Below the pieces are notes generated by a model, which saw only the letters and a program-made list of their open reading frames with translations, was not told where the DNA came from and made no database searches. Shown piece by piece: positions 36,603 to 45,912 of a stretch of DNA of 64,000 nt. Positions within the stretch are counted from its first letter, which is position 1. Every line of letters starts with the position of its first letter. The position numbers and the translations under genes were made by a program. Origin of the DNA: Mangrovicoccus algicola (GTDB lineage: Bacteria; Pseudomonadota; Alphaproteobacteria; Rhodobacterales; Rhodobacteraceae); contig NZ_JACVXA010000004.1 of assembly GCF_014903745.1 (NCBI RefSeq), positions 62,001 to 126,000 of the forward strand. The letters run 5' to 3'.

Positions 36603-38117
36603 ATGCAGAGTGTCACGCGACGCAGTGTCCTGGCCGCCCTCGGCGCGATGGCGGCGTCGCCGCTGCAGGCGCAGCTGGCACAATCCCCCATGCCGCGGCC
36701 GCGTCCCGAGGGGCTGGAGGAGCTTGTCCGCGCCGCCCGTCCGGTGCAGGCGCGCAGCGACATCGTCGAGGCTTCCGCGCAGCTGATCGACCGGTTCCGC
36801 CTGGGCGGCGAGGTGGCCTTTGCGCTGGCGGATGCGCAGACGGGCGAGGTCCTGGCGGGACGCGACGCGGAAACGCCCATGGCCCCGGCCAGCACCTGCA
36901 AGACGATCACCACCGCCTATGCGCTGGAACATCTGGGCGCGGCCTACCGGTTCCGCACCCGCATCCTGGCCACCGGGCCGCTGAAGGACGGGCGGCTGGA
37001 AGGCGACCTGATCCTGGCCGGGGGGGGCGACCCGACGCTCAGCTCCGACGATATCGACGCGCTTCTGGACCAGCTGGCGGGGCTGGGCCTGACCGAGGTG
37101 ACGGGGCGGTTCCTGGTCTGGGCCGGGGCATTGCCGCATGTCGAGGAAATCGATCCCGGCCAGCCCGACCATCTGGGCTACAACCCTTCCGTCTCGGGGC
37201 TGAACCTGAATTTCAACCGCGTCCATTTCCAGTGGAAGCAGCAGGGCGGCGATTATCAGCTGCAGATGGATGCGCGGGCCGGCCATGTCGTGCCGCCGGT
37301 GCGCATGGTGACGATGAGCACCTCCAACCGCAGCGGTCCGATCTTCACGCTGGATGCCGAACCCGGAGGGACGGAGACCTGGACCGTCGCGCGCCCGGCG
37401 CTTGGCGGCGAGGGGGCGCGCTGGCTGCCGGTGCGCAACGCGGCCGGCTACACCGCCGAGGTGATGCGCACCCTGGCCGCGATGCGCCGCCCCGCCCTGG
37501 CCCTGCCGGAGCCCGAATTCATCGAGGCGCTGCCCCCGGCGGTGCCGGTGGCGCTGCATCAGGGGCCGCCGCTGGCGGAAGTCGCGCGCGACATGCTGAA
37601 ATATTCCACCAACCTCACCGCCGAGGTTCTGGGGCTGACCGCATCGGTGGCGCGCACTGGAACGCGGCCGCGGGACCTGGCGGACTCGGCCGCCGAGATG
37701 ACCCGCTGGGCACAGGGATTCGGCATGACCGAGTCGCAGCTGGTGGATCATTCCGGGCTGGGCCCCGAATCGCGGGTCACGGCGCGGGACATGACGCGCC
37801 TGCTGCATCATGTCGGCATCGACGGGCCGCTCTGGCCATTGCTGAAACCGGTGCACCTGTCGGACAAGAACGGCCGGGCCGAACCGTTCGAGCTGCGCGC
37901 CAAGACCGGGACGCTGAATTTCGTCAGCTGCCTGGTCGGCTATGTCCGCCGTCCGGGAAAACGGGCGATGATCTTCGCCATCCTGACCGCCGAGCCCGAG
38001 CGCCGCGCGGCCATCGCGCCGGGCGACGAGGAACGCCCGGCGGGGTCGCATGGCTGGACGACCAGGTCGCGCGCGCTGCAATACGACCTGATCCGGCTGT
38101 GGTCCGACAAGCTGTGA
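36603..38117 (+). CDS. dacB: D-alanyl-D-alanine carboxypeptidase/endopeptidase (PBP4 family)
   Basis: A 504-residue periplasmic enzyme that trims or opens peptidoglycan cross-links. The signal has a twin-arginine pattern (TRRSVLAALGAMAASPLQAQ), suggesting Tat export. Catalytic motifs are SxxK at Ser97-Lys100 (APASTCKT), SxN in KYSTNLTAE and KTG in AKTGTLN. The inserted domain typical of class C PBPs lies between the first two. ATG 36603 is chosen for AGGAG 7 bases upstream. Confidence 0.93.
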   Translation: MQSVTRRSVLAALGAMAASPLQAQLAQSPMPRPRPEGLEELVRAARPVQARSDIVEASAQLIDRFRLGGEVAFALADAQTGEVLAGRDAETPMAPASTCKTITTAYALEHLGAAYRFRTRILATGPLKDGRLEGDLILAGGGDPTLSSDDIDALLDQLAGLGLTEVTGRFLVWAGALPHVEEIDPGQPDHLGYNPSVSGLNLNFNRVHFQWKQQGGDYQLQMDARAGHVVPPVRMVTMSTSNRSGPIFTLDAEPGGTETWTVARPALGGEGARWLPVRNAAGYTAEVMRTLAAMRRPALALPEPEFIEALPPAVPVALHQGPPLAEVARDMLKYSTNLTAEVLGLTASVARTGTRPRDLADSAAEMTRWAQGFGMTESQLVDHSGLGPESRVTARDMTRLLHHVGIDGPLWPLLKPVHLSDKNGRAEPFELRAKTGTLNFVSCLVGYVRRPGKRAMIFAILTAEPERRAAIAPGDEERPAGSHGWTTRSRALQYDLIRLWSDKL

Positions 38118-38198
38118 GGCGCCGTTTCGCCCGGCAGGGCGGGCGGCGCGGAGGGCGGGCCGGTCCCGTCCGCGGGACGGGCGCGGCCCGCGCCGCGA

Positions 38199-38933
38199 TC
38201 ACGCCGCGTCGAGCGCCGTGATGATCGCCCCGAAATCCGCTGCCTTCAGCGAGGCGCCCCCGACCAGCGCGCCGTCGACATTGGAGACGGCGAAGATCTC
38301 GGCGGCATTGCCCGGCTTCACCGACCCGCCATAGAGCAGGGGGATGTCCTCTGCCGCCGCGCCGAAGCGCGCGGCCAGCGTGGCGCGCATGGCGTCATGG
38401 ACCTCGGCGATCTGCTCCAGCGTGGGCGTGCGCCCCGTCCCGATCGCCCAGACCGGTTCATAGGCGATCACCAGCCCGGCGGTCTCGGGCAGCGATCCGG
38501 CCAGCTGGGCCTCGACCACGGCCAGGGTTTCGCCGGCATCGCGCTCTGCCTCGGTTTCGCCGACGCAGATCACCGGCAGCAGCCCCGCAGCCAGCGCCGC
38601 CTCGGCCTTGGCCTTCACCAGCGCGTCGTCTTCGCCGTGATCGGCGCGGCGTTCGGAATGGCCCAGGATGACATGGCTGGCCCCTGCATCGGCCAGCATC
38701 GGCGCGCTGACATCGCCGGTATGCGCGCCCTTGGCCGCGGCATGGCAATCCTGTCCGCCGACGGCGACGAAGCTGCCCGCGCAGGCCTCCGCCATGGCGG
38801 CGACCAGGGTCGCGGCCGGGCAGACCAGCACGCCGCAGCCCGGCGCCGGGGCCTGCAGCAATGTGCGAATCTCGGCCAGGTCGGCGCTGAGCCCGTTCAT
38901 CTTCCAGTTTCCTGCCGCCAGCTTGCGTGCCAT
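38199..38933 (-). CDS. tpiA: Triosephosphate isomerase
   Basis: Interconverts dihydroxyacetone phosphate and glyceraldehyde 3-phosphate. It is a 244-residue TIM barrel. Motifs are AAGNWKMNG (catalytic Lys), GHSERR (catalytic His) and [11 protein letters not shown] (catalytic Glu). ATG 38933 is preceded by AAGGA; the TTG two codons upstream is not needed. It is convergent with dacB and divergent from the second LuxR-type gene. Confidence 0.97.
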   Translation of the reverse strand: MARKLAAGNWKMNGLSADLAEIRTLLQAPAPGCGVLVCPAATLVAAMAEACAGSFVAVGGQDCHAAAKGAHTGDVSAPMLADAGASHVILGHSERRADHGEDDALVKAKAEAALAAGLLPVICVGETEAERDAGETLAVVEAQLAGSLPETAGLVIAYEPVWAIGTGRTPTLEQIAEVHDAMRATLAARFGAAAEDIPLLYGGSVKPGNAAEIFAVSNVDGALVGGASLKAADFGAIITALDAA

Positions 38934-39084
38934 CGCCAATTTCCTTCTGAGCCGTGAAGAGGCCGGTTATCCGGCCCCCGCAGAGGCTTAGCACATGATC
39001 GCCCGGGGGCAAGCGGGGCAAGGCGCCGCCTGCGCGGCGGGCAGATGACGCAATCGTGAGGCGTCGTGCATCTTTTGCTTTCTC

Positions 39085-39113
39085 CCGAAGCGGTCCTGTC
39101 GCATAGTCTTCGG
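39085..39113. promoter_or_regulatory. Inverted repeat ahead of the second LuxR-type gene
   Basis: CCGAAG (39085-39090) and CTTCGG (39108-39113) form a spaced dyad in the tpiA/LuxR divergent region, 40 bp before the TTG start. It could be an operator. The arms are short, so confidence is low. Confidence 0.3.
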
Positions 39114-39152
39114 CAGCGGATTATTGCCGATTGTTATTTTCAGGAGGAGCCA

Positions 39153-39905
39153 TTGAGCGTACGTGAGAGATTCGCGCATCTATTGATAGACACGGCGGGC
39201 CGTCTGGCAGGCGCGCCGGACGAAGACACGCGCTGGCAGGTGATCACGGATATTTGCGGCAGCCTCGGCGCGACGTCGGTGAATTCGGCCGGTTTCGTCG
39301 AGCGGGGCGGACAGATGGCCTGGATGCGCAGCACCATTCCCCGCAGCTGGATGGAAGAGTACCACGAGTCCGGGCTGGGCGATGTCGATGCCATCCTCGC
39401 GATGGCGCGGCGCGGACGGCTGCCGGCGGTGCTGGACATGCGGCGCTTGCCGTCCTTCGGCCGGGATGCGGTCCGGCGGACGCAGCTGGACGCGCTCCGC
39501 GAGGGGTCCGGGATGCGCTATTGCCTGGCCGCGACCAGCAGTTCCGGCGGGTTGCGGCGCATGCTGGCCATCACCACCAGCGACGATCCGCGGGACATAT
39601 TCGGCAAGGGCGCGGCCCGGGCCTTCGCCACGATCGGAACGCTGCTGTCGATGCAGCTTTCGGCGCCGCGCGTCGGGGATACCGCCGACCTGTTCGGCGG
39701 CACCGCGCCGCGTCCCGCCGAGGAGGACCTGCGCATCCTGCGCGCCATGGCGGGGGGGCGGGGATTGCTGGCCGTGTCCGCCGGGCTGGGAATGGGGCCG
39801 GGGGATTTGCGTCTGAGGCTTCGCGAGATCTGCGCGAAGCTGCAGGTTTCCACCCATGAGGAGGCGCTGGAGATGGCCCAGGCCAGGGGGCTGCTGCAGG
39901 CCTGA
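39153..39905 (+). CDS. LuxR-like regulator with autoinducer-type domain and degenerate helix-turn-helix
   Basis: A 250-residue protein with the same layout as the receptor at 16.1 kb. Trp66, Tyr70 and Asp79 keep the ligand-contact spacing, but the usual Pro is Ala80. The C-terminal region (PAEEDLRILRAMAGGRGLLA to EICAKLQVSTHEEALEMA) keeps the LuxR helix pattern. It has lost the T-V-K-x-H recognition signature, so DNA binding may be altered. The start is TTG 39153, directly after AGGAGGAG; the upstream ATG at 39066 has no SD. No luxI is near. Confidence 0.75.
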   Translation: MSVRERFAHLLIDTAGRLAGAPDEDTRWQVITDICGSLGATSVNSAGFVERGGQMAWMRSTIPRSWMEEYHESGLGDVDAILAMARRGRLPAVLDMRRLPSFGRDAVRRTQLDALREGSGMRYCLAATSSSGGLRRMLAITTSDDPRDIFGKGAARAFATIGTLLSMQLSAPRVGDTADLFGGTAPRPAEEDLRILRAMAGGRGLLAVSAGLGMGPGDLRLRLREICAKLQVSTHEEALEMAQARGLLQA

Positions 39906-39925
39906 CGGGGCCTGCAGACCGCGGA

Positions 39926-40285
39926 TCAGCCCTGCGGGGGTTCGGCGAATTTGATCGATTCGCCGCAGCCGCAGGCATCCACGACATTGGGATTGCGGAA
40001 CTTGAACCCCGCTTCCAGCAGGGACACCTCGTAATCGATCTCGGTGCCGAAGAGGAACATCTGTGCCATCGGCGCGATCATCACGCGGGCCCCGTCCTGT
40101 TCCACCACCTCGTCCATCGGGTTCACCTCCGAGACGTATTCCATGGTGTATTCCATCCCCGCGCAGCCGCCCTTCTTGACGCCGATGCGCAGCCCCTGGC
40201 TGGCATCCTTCGTCATCAGGCGGCTGATCTGCCTTGCAGCTGCCGGGGTGAGGGTCACGGCCTGCTTGCCGGGAATTGCGAACAT
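39926..40285 (-). CDS. A-type iron-sulfur carrier (ErpA/IscA/SufA family)
   Basis: A 119-residue protein that holds and transfers nascent Fe-S clusters. The three family cysteines are present: GGCAGMEY and the C-terminal ACGCGES. The 119-residue length and the insert MDEVVEQDGARVMIAP fit the HesB family. ATG 40285 has AGGAG upstream. A MIP18-family assembly factor gene lies 1.5 kb away on the same strand, with the DUF3307/SatD-like pair between them. Confidence 0.93.
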   Translation of the reverse strand: MFAIPGKQAVTLTPAAARQISRLMTKDASQGLRIGVKKGGCAGMEYTMEYVSEVNPMDEVVEQDGARVMIAPMAQMFLFGTEIDYEVSLLEAGFKFRNPNVVDACGCGESIKFAEPPQG

Positions 40286-40357
40286 GGTGGGCTCCTGACT
40301 TGAAGTCCAAAGATAAGGGAGCGGGGCGGCCAACTCAAGGGTGCGCGGGCGGGGCGC

Positions 40358-41107
40358 TCAGGGGGAGAGCAGCCCGGGCAGGCCCTCGGGCTGCAGCGCC
40401 AGGATCAGCATCCGCGTGGCCAGCCCGGTCATCACCGCCCAGCCCACGGAAGCCAGCGTGCCGATGATGACATATTCGGCCAGCTTGCGGCTTTTCTGAG
40501 CGTCCGAGAAGCGCAGCACCGATTTCGCCGCCACGAGGATCGCCAGCCCGGCCACCGTGCCGGTCAGCACCGAAACGAAGGCCAGCGCGCGTTCGATCTG
40601 GCCGATCGTGGCGCCCGCGCCCTTGAGGCCGCCGCCATTGACCTGGGCGCGCAGGCTCCAGTCGCGCGCCAGAAGCGGCGCGATCACAAGCTGCACCGCG
40701 ATGCCGCCCGCGCGGGTGGCAAAGAGCAGCCCGGCCGCCAGCGCCATCAGCGCGGGGGCGGGTGCGGGCAGCAGACCCGCCCAGATCCCGTCCTCCCACC
40801 CCGCGGCGAAGAGGGGCGGCAGCACGAAGATCGCGGCCAGGTGGACGCCCTGGTCGGCGGCATAGCTGCGCAACCCGCCCTTGCCCAACCGCGTCTTGGC
40901 AGCGTCCGTGGCGACATGCAGGAGCGTGACGGCAAGAACCAGCGGCAGCGCAGCGAATCCCAGCGCGATCCATGCGGTGGCGAAGACGATCGCGCCATGC
41001 AGGGCCAGGACATGCGGACGCCGCTTGTTGGCGACGATCCAGTCGCTCTGGAAGGCATAATCCGCAAGCACATGCGCCAGCAGGAGCGCGGCGGAGGTTT
41101 CTGGCAT
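40358..41107 (-). CDS. DUF3307 membrane protein
   Basis: A 249-residue polytopic inner-membrane protein. It opens with the DUF3307 signature LLLAHVLADYAFQSDWIVANK, followed by an H-G-A-I-V helix, LLHVATDAAK and three more hydrophobic segments. DUF3307 genes often lie next to SatD-like genes, as here; the function is unknown. ATG 41107 is preceded by GGGGAGC. A TTG at 41134 is rejected because it would place coding sequence over the tandem repeats at 41131-41179. Those repeats form its own upstream control region. Confidence 0.82.
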   Translation of the reverse strand: MPETSAALLLAHVLADYAFQSDWIVANKRRPHVLALHGAIVFATAWIALGFAALPLVLAVTLLHVATDAAKTRLGKGGLRSYAADQGVHLAAIFVLPPLFAAGWEDGIWAGLLPAPAPALMALAAGLLFATRAGGIAVQLVIAPLLARDWSLRAQVNGGGLKGAGATIGQIERALAFVSVLTGTVAGLAILVAAKSVLRFSDAQKSRKLAEYVIIGTLASVGWAVMTGLATRMLILALQPEGLPGLLSP

Positions 41108-41130
41108 GGGGGCTCCCCGATCCGGGATAA

Positions 41131-41179
41131 ACAAGCGGTATGATTTGTAATGCTAAAAACAAGCGCTGCGGTTTGTAAT
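41131..41179. promoter_or_regulatory. Tandem 21-bp operator-like repeats between the SatD-like and DUF3307 genes
   Basis: Two copies of ACAAGCG-N6-TTTGTAAT (41131-41151 and 41159-41179) repeat with a 28-bp period and agree at 17 of 21 positions. Each copy contains a dyad ACAA...TTGT. They are AT-rich in GC-rich DNA and lie directly upstream of the DUF3307 start. The helix-turn-helix of the neighbouring SatD-like protein is the natural candidate to bind them. Confidence 0.65.
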
Positions 41180-41197
41180 TGAAAATACCGGACGCGG

Positions 41198-41833
41198 TCA
41201 GAGCGGGCGGGTTTCCGCCCAGCCCAGGGTGTCTTCTATCGCGCGGAACCCGGCCAGGTCCAGCCGGTCCTGCACTGCCTGCTGGGTCAGGCCGAGGGCG
41301 GCGCCGATCTCCGCCTGGGTGGGGGGGGCCGGGGCGAGGGCGGCGGCCACCGCCTCGGCCTGGGCGGCGCTCCAGCGGGCGGAGAGCGCGTCGATCAGCG
41401 CCGCCATCTCGGGCAGGCCCGCCGGGGCATCCTGGGGGGCCACGGCCAGCCTGCGACGGCGCGGCAGCGCATCCAGAAGGCGCCCGGCATGGCGGAAGGC
41501 AGGGCCGTCGGCATCGGAGAGGTCGCGGCTGCCGGGGTGGTCTATGCCGCCATAGCCCAGCACGATGCGCGTCGCGGGCAGGTCCTCTGCCACGCGGAAC
41601 CTCGCCCTGAGCAGCAGGGCAGCGCGCAGCCCCAGCGTGCCGGGCAGGATCAGCGCCTGCCATCCATCGCCGCGGAACCGGGTCAGGCGGGCCGGGGTGC
41701 CGGTCCAGTCGGCGACGGTGGCGAAGCAGTCATCCAGCAGCGCGAAGGCGGCCCCCACGGCATCCGGCCCGGCGCGGACGGATCCGACCAGGTCGCCGCA
41801 GAGCACCGCGCCTTGCGCCGCATCCGCTGTCAC
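41198..41833 (-). CDS. SatD-like protein: divergent palm-type domain plus helix-turn-helix
   Basis: A 211-residue protein. The N-terminal half matches the SatD pattern, with acidic motifs LCGDLVGSV (Asp14) and RFRGDGWQAL (Asp56). These resemble the paired metal-binding aspartates of nucleotide cyclase/GGDEF palm domains. The C-terminus (TQAEIGAALGLTQQAVQDRL, about 172-191) is a helix-turn-helix. The start at 41833 overlaps the MIP18-family stop by 4 bp. Partnered with the membrane protein DUF3307, it may be a signalling or stress module. The enzymatic reading is inference. Confidence 0.7.
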   Translation of the reverse strand: MTADAAQGAVLCGDLVGSVRAGPDAVGAAFALLDDCFATVADWTGTPARLTRFRGDGWQALILPGTLGLRAALLLRARFRVAEDLPATRIVLGYGGIDHPGSRDLSDADGPAFRHAGRLLDALPRRRRLAVAPQDAPAGLPEMAALIDALSARWSAAQAEAVAAALAPAPPTQAEIGAALGLTQQAVQDRLDLAGFRAIEDTLGWAETRPL

Positions 41834-42195
41834 ATGAAGCCCAGTTCCAGCCGCGCCTCGTCGGACATCATCTCCATCCCCCAGGGCGGGTTCCAGGTCA
41901 GGTCGACATTGACGCTTTTCACGCCGGGCAGGGGTTCGACGGCATCCGCGACCCAGCCGGGCATGTCGCCCGCGACCGGGCAGCCCGGCGCCGTCAGGGT
42001 CATGATGATGTTGACCTCGTTCTCGTCGTTGATCTCGACCGTGTAGACCAGGCCCAGATCGTAGATGTTCACCGGGATCTCGGGGTCGTAGACGCTGCGG
42101 CAGGCCTCCACCACCGCCTCGTGAAGCGGGTGTTCGGTGGAAGACGGCTTGATCAGCGGCGCTCCCTCGATGTCGGAGCTTTCGGTCAGGGACAT
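41830..42195 (-). CDS. MIP18/DUF59-family Fe-S assembly protein (SufT-like)
   Basis: A 121-residue protein involved in Fe-S cluster maturation. Family motifs are DPEIPVNIYDLGLVY and TAPGCPVAGDMPGWV (conserved Cys), ending NPPWGMEMMSDEARLELG. ATG 42195 has GAGGAA upstream. It is the first gene of a run coupled by ATGA overlap to the SatD-like gene. An A-type carrier lies downstream on the same strand, so this locus probably represents a detached part of a suf-type gene set. Confidence 0.92.
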   Translation of the reverse strand: MSLTESSDIEGAPLIKPSSTEHPLHEAVVEACRSVYDPEIPVNIYDLGLVYTVEINDENEVNIIMTLTAPGCPVAGDMPGWVADAVEPLPGVKSVNVDLTWNPPWGMEMMSDEARLELGFM

Positions 42196-42267
42196 GCAGG
42201 TTCCTCGCGTTTCGCCCGGAAATATAGGGGACAAGCGGCCGCGCGTCCAGACGGGCGGCCCGCCGGC

Positions 42268-43683
42268 TCAGTCCTTGGGGACGGTCGCGCTGCGGCGTAC
42301 CGGGGCGGGGCGGACGCGCTTCTCGATATCCTGGTACAGCGTCTCGACGATGTTCTTGCCGGTCGCCTTCTCGATCCCCTCGAAGCCGGGCGAGGAATTG
42401 ACCTCCAGGACCTTCGGCCCGTCATTCGAGCGCAGGATATCCACCCCCGCCATGTTCAGCCGGAAGGCCTTGGCGGCGCGGATGGCGATGTCGCGCTCCT
42501 CGCGGGTGATGCGCACCATCTTGGCGGTGCCGCCCTGGTGCAGATTGGAGCGGAACTCGCCCTCGCTGGCCGAGCGTTTCATCGCCGCCACCACCTTGCC
42601 CGAGATCACCAGGCATCGCACATCCTCGCCCGCGGCTTCCTTGACGAATTGCTGCACCAGGAAATTCGCCTTGAGCCCGCGGAAGGCCGAGATCACCGAT
42701 TCCGCCGCCTTGCGCGTCTCGGCCAGGACGACGCCCTTGCCCTGCGTCGATTCCAGCAGCTTCACGATCAGGGGCGCATTGCCCACCAGCTCGATCAGGT
42801 GCTGCGTGTCCTTGGGCGAGGAGGCGAAGGCGGTGACCGGCATGTTGATGCGGTGGCGCGCCAGAACCTGATGGGCGTGCAGCTTGTCGCGGCTTGCGGT
42901 GATCCCGTCGGCGGGGTTCACGCAATAGGTGCCCACCGTCTCGAACTGGCGGATCACGGCGGTGCCATAGGGGGTGATCGACGCGCCGATGCGCGGGATC
43001 ACGGCGTCATAGCGCGGCAGGCGGTTGCCGTCGTAATGCACTTCGGGACTGTCGGCATTGATCGCCATGTAGCACAGCGAGGTATCGATCACCTCGACGA
43101 CATGGCCGCGATTCTCGCCCTCGGCGACGATGCGGCTGGTCGTGTAGTTCTTGGGTTCGCGGCTGAGCACGGCGACGCGCAGCGTGCGCCGCGGCGCGTG
43201 GGTGCGCACATCCGCCGTGTGGTAGACGTCATAGCTGAGTTCCGGCTGGCAGCAGCGATCCGCGGCGGCGACCAGCATGTCATCCATCAGCGCCTGCCGC
43301 CCCAGCAGCATGCGATAGGCCATGGCGCCGCGATTGGTCAGCGTGACCTCGATGGGCCAGGACCGGTTGCCCATATGCACCTCGGTGCGGATGACATAGC
43401 GCAGCTCCATGTCGCCATTGGAGGATGTCACCTCGCGGCGGTCGACAATGGGGGCCGAGCAGGGGATCGACAGCTCGTCGCGCCCGGGGATCGGATGCAC
43501 GCCGAAGCGGACCTTGGGCCGGTTGATCGGGCCGAAGGGTTCGATGTCGAAGGCGTGCAGCGCCGAGGTCCGCGCGCCGGTATCCACCTTGGCCTTGAGC
43601 GCCGGAAGTCCCAGCGAGGGCAGGGAGAGCCATTCCTCCCAGCCAAGCCGGAAATCCGTCTGATCGGTGCTGCTGTCGGTCAT
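42268..43683 (-). CDS. RimB-RimK fusion: zinc/aspartyl-type protease domain plus ATP-grasp glutamate ligase
   Basis: A 471-residue fusion. Residues about 10-150 form the retropepsin-like RimB/ATP-dependent zinc protease domain (KAKVDTGARTSALHA). Residues about 168-455 form the RimK ATP-grasp ligase (VLSREPKNYTTSRIVAEGEN; VKLLESTQGKGVVLAET; GVDILRSNDGPKVLEVNSSP). In E. coli RimK adds glutamates to ribosomal protein S6 and RimB regulates or trims this. The fusion places both activities in one chain. The target here is presumed, not shown. Confidence 0.9.
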   Translation of the reverse strand: MTDSSTDQTDFRLGWEEWLSLPSLGLPALKAKVDTGARTSALHAFDIEPFGPINRPKVRFGVHPIPGRDELSIPCSAPIVDRREVTSSNGDMELRYVIRTEVHMGNRSWPIEVTLTNRGAMAYRMLLGRQALMDDMLVAAADRCCQPELSYDVYHTADVRTHAPRRTLRVAVLSREPKNYTTSRIVAEGENRGHVVEVIDTSLCYMAINADSPEVHYDGNRLPRYDAVIPRIGASITPYGTAVIRQFETVGTYCVNPADGITASRDKLHAHQVLARHRINMPVTAFASSPKDTQHLIELVGNAPLIVKLLESTQGKGVVLAETRKAAESVISAFRGLKANFLVQQFVKEAAGEDVRCLVISGKVVAAMKRSASEGEFRSNLHQGGTAKMVRITREERDIAIRAAKAFRLNMAGVDILRSNDGPKVLEVNSSPGFEGIEKATGKNIVETLYQDIEKRVRPAPVRRSATVPKD

Positions 43684-43802
43684 GCGATGCCCCTGAGGTG
43701 CTGGCTTTGCCGCCGCCCTAGCCTCTGGCGGGGCAGGCGGTCAATGCGCTTGGCGCGCGAAATCCAGGGGCCGTGTCTTGGCACGGCCGGTGAAATGGCT
43801 AG

Positions 43803-44963
<1,161 letters not shown>

Positions 44964-45167
44964 ATCGCCCATGTCCGGTCCGGGCGGCGCGGGAACATCG
45001 GCCGCCCCGGCCCGTTGGCCGGATACCCCGTCGGCGCGGCGCCGCGCGCCGGACCGCCCGGGGGGCGTCCGAATGACAGGGACGCCGGAATCATGTATCT
45101 TCGCCCGGCCCGGGTGTCGTGACCGCCCCGGCAGGAGGAGACCGACCAGAGGCAAAGGAGGTGCCAG

Positions 45168-45350
45168 ATGGACATGACGACGATATCCCAGCACGCACAT
45201 GCGCTTTATCGCGCCCATGGCGACCGCGCCGAGGCCGAGGCGCAGAAACAGTACCGCGCCGCCGAGACCCGCGGCGCCAGCGCCGAGGCCGAGGACTGGA
45301 AGGCGATCCGCCGGACGATCCGCATGCTGCGCGGCCCCAACGAAAGCTGA
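45168..45350 (+). CDS. Small helical hypothetical protein
   Basis: A 60-residue protein rich in Ala, Glu, Arg and Gln (HALYRAHGDRAEAEAQKQYR and further). It is predicted to be a continuous amphipathic helix. ATG 45168 has AAGGAGG upstream, strong evidence for translation. No family is recognised. The context (between tgt and an unknown gene) gives no functional clue. The preceding 200 bases hold no other gene. Confidence 0.6.
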   Translation: MDMTTISQHAHALYRAHGDRAEAEAQKQYRAAETRGASAEAEDWKAIRRTIRMLRGPNES

Positions 45351-45410
45351 CCACGGCCCGCGGGCAGGCGGGTCCTGCCCGTGGACGCCCATGCTGCTGC
45401 GGGCCGGGCG

Positions 45411-45824
45411 CTAGCCGCGATAGCCCGGGCGTTCGCAGACCTTCAGGTCCTGGAAATTGGTGATCGAGGCTGCCAGCAGCGCCAGCACCCGCGGCGTCAG
45501 CTGGTCCTTGTCCCAGTCGCGCACCACCGTAATCGGGTTGCGGCTGGTATGGATATGGATCGTGGCGCCGTTGGTGGGGTGGCGGAATTCCTCGACCGCG
45601 ACCTCCCGTCCTGTCCGGTCGGACTGGTTTTCGATGAAGTAGTGATGGCCCACCATGTCGGTCTCGCAGACGGACATGCGGCCGATATTGGCGGCATCGG
45701 CGTGATGCTGGGTGATCCGGCCGAAATGCGTGTCGGTCAGGAAATAGACGCTGGGCCGCGCCCGCAGGTCGCCGGTATAGCCGTAGATATTGTAGACCTT
45801 GTAGAAATCGTCGCGATAGCCCAT
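45411..45824 (-). CDS. Hypothetical protein
   Basis: A 137-residue soluble protein not recognised. It is unusually rich in aromatic residues and histidine (MGYRDDFYKVYNIYGYTGDL, THFGRITQHH, MVGHHYFIEN) and has two isolated cysteines (SVCETD and KVCERPG). An alternating pattern suggests a beta-sandwich, and the histidines could bind metal. The SD AGGAGG at 45829-45834 (complement) supports the ATG at 45824. It is monocistronic. Confidence 0.7.
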   Translation of the reverse strand: MGYRDDFYKVYNIYGYTGDLRARPSVYFLTDTHFGRITQHHADAANIGRMSVCETDMVGHHYFIENQSDRTGREVAVEEFRHPTNGATIHIHTSRNPITVVRDWDKDQLTPRVLALLAASITNFQDLKVCERPGYRG

Positions 45825-45912
45825 CGGAGCCTCCTGTGATGGCAGTCAGGGCTAGGTCGCGCCGGGCGGCGGAACGGTTCAATCTGCGCGGGGGGGATCG
45901 TCCGCCCGGTCG

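Noticed and set aside
38118-38198. Hairpin in the dacB-tpiA convergent gap
   Set aside because: Only a 7-bp stem around CCCGTCC/GGACGGG was seen in very GC-rich DNA; not enough to call.
39066-39152. ATG at 39066 as the start of the second LuxR-type gene
   Set aside because: It has no SD, while AGGAGGAG stands immediately before the TTG at 39153. The extra 29 residues look non-coding.
41107-41134. TTG start at 41134 for the DUF3307 gene
   Set aside because: It would put coding sequence over the tandem repeats. The ATG at 41107 has a better SD and fits the family start.
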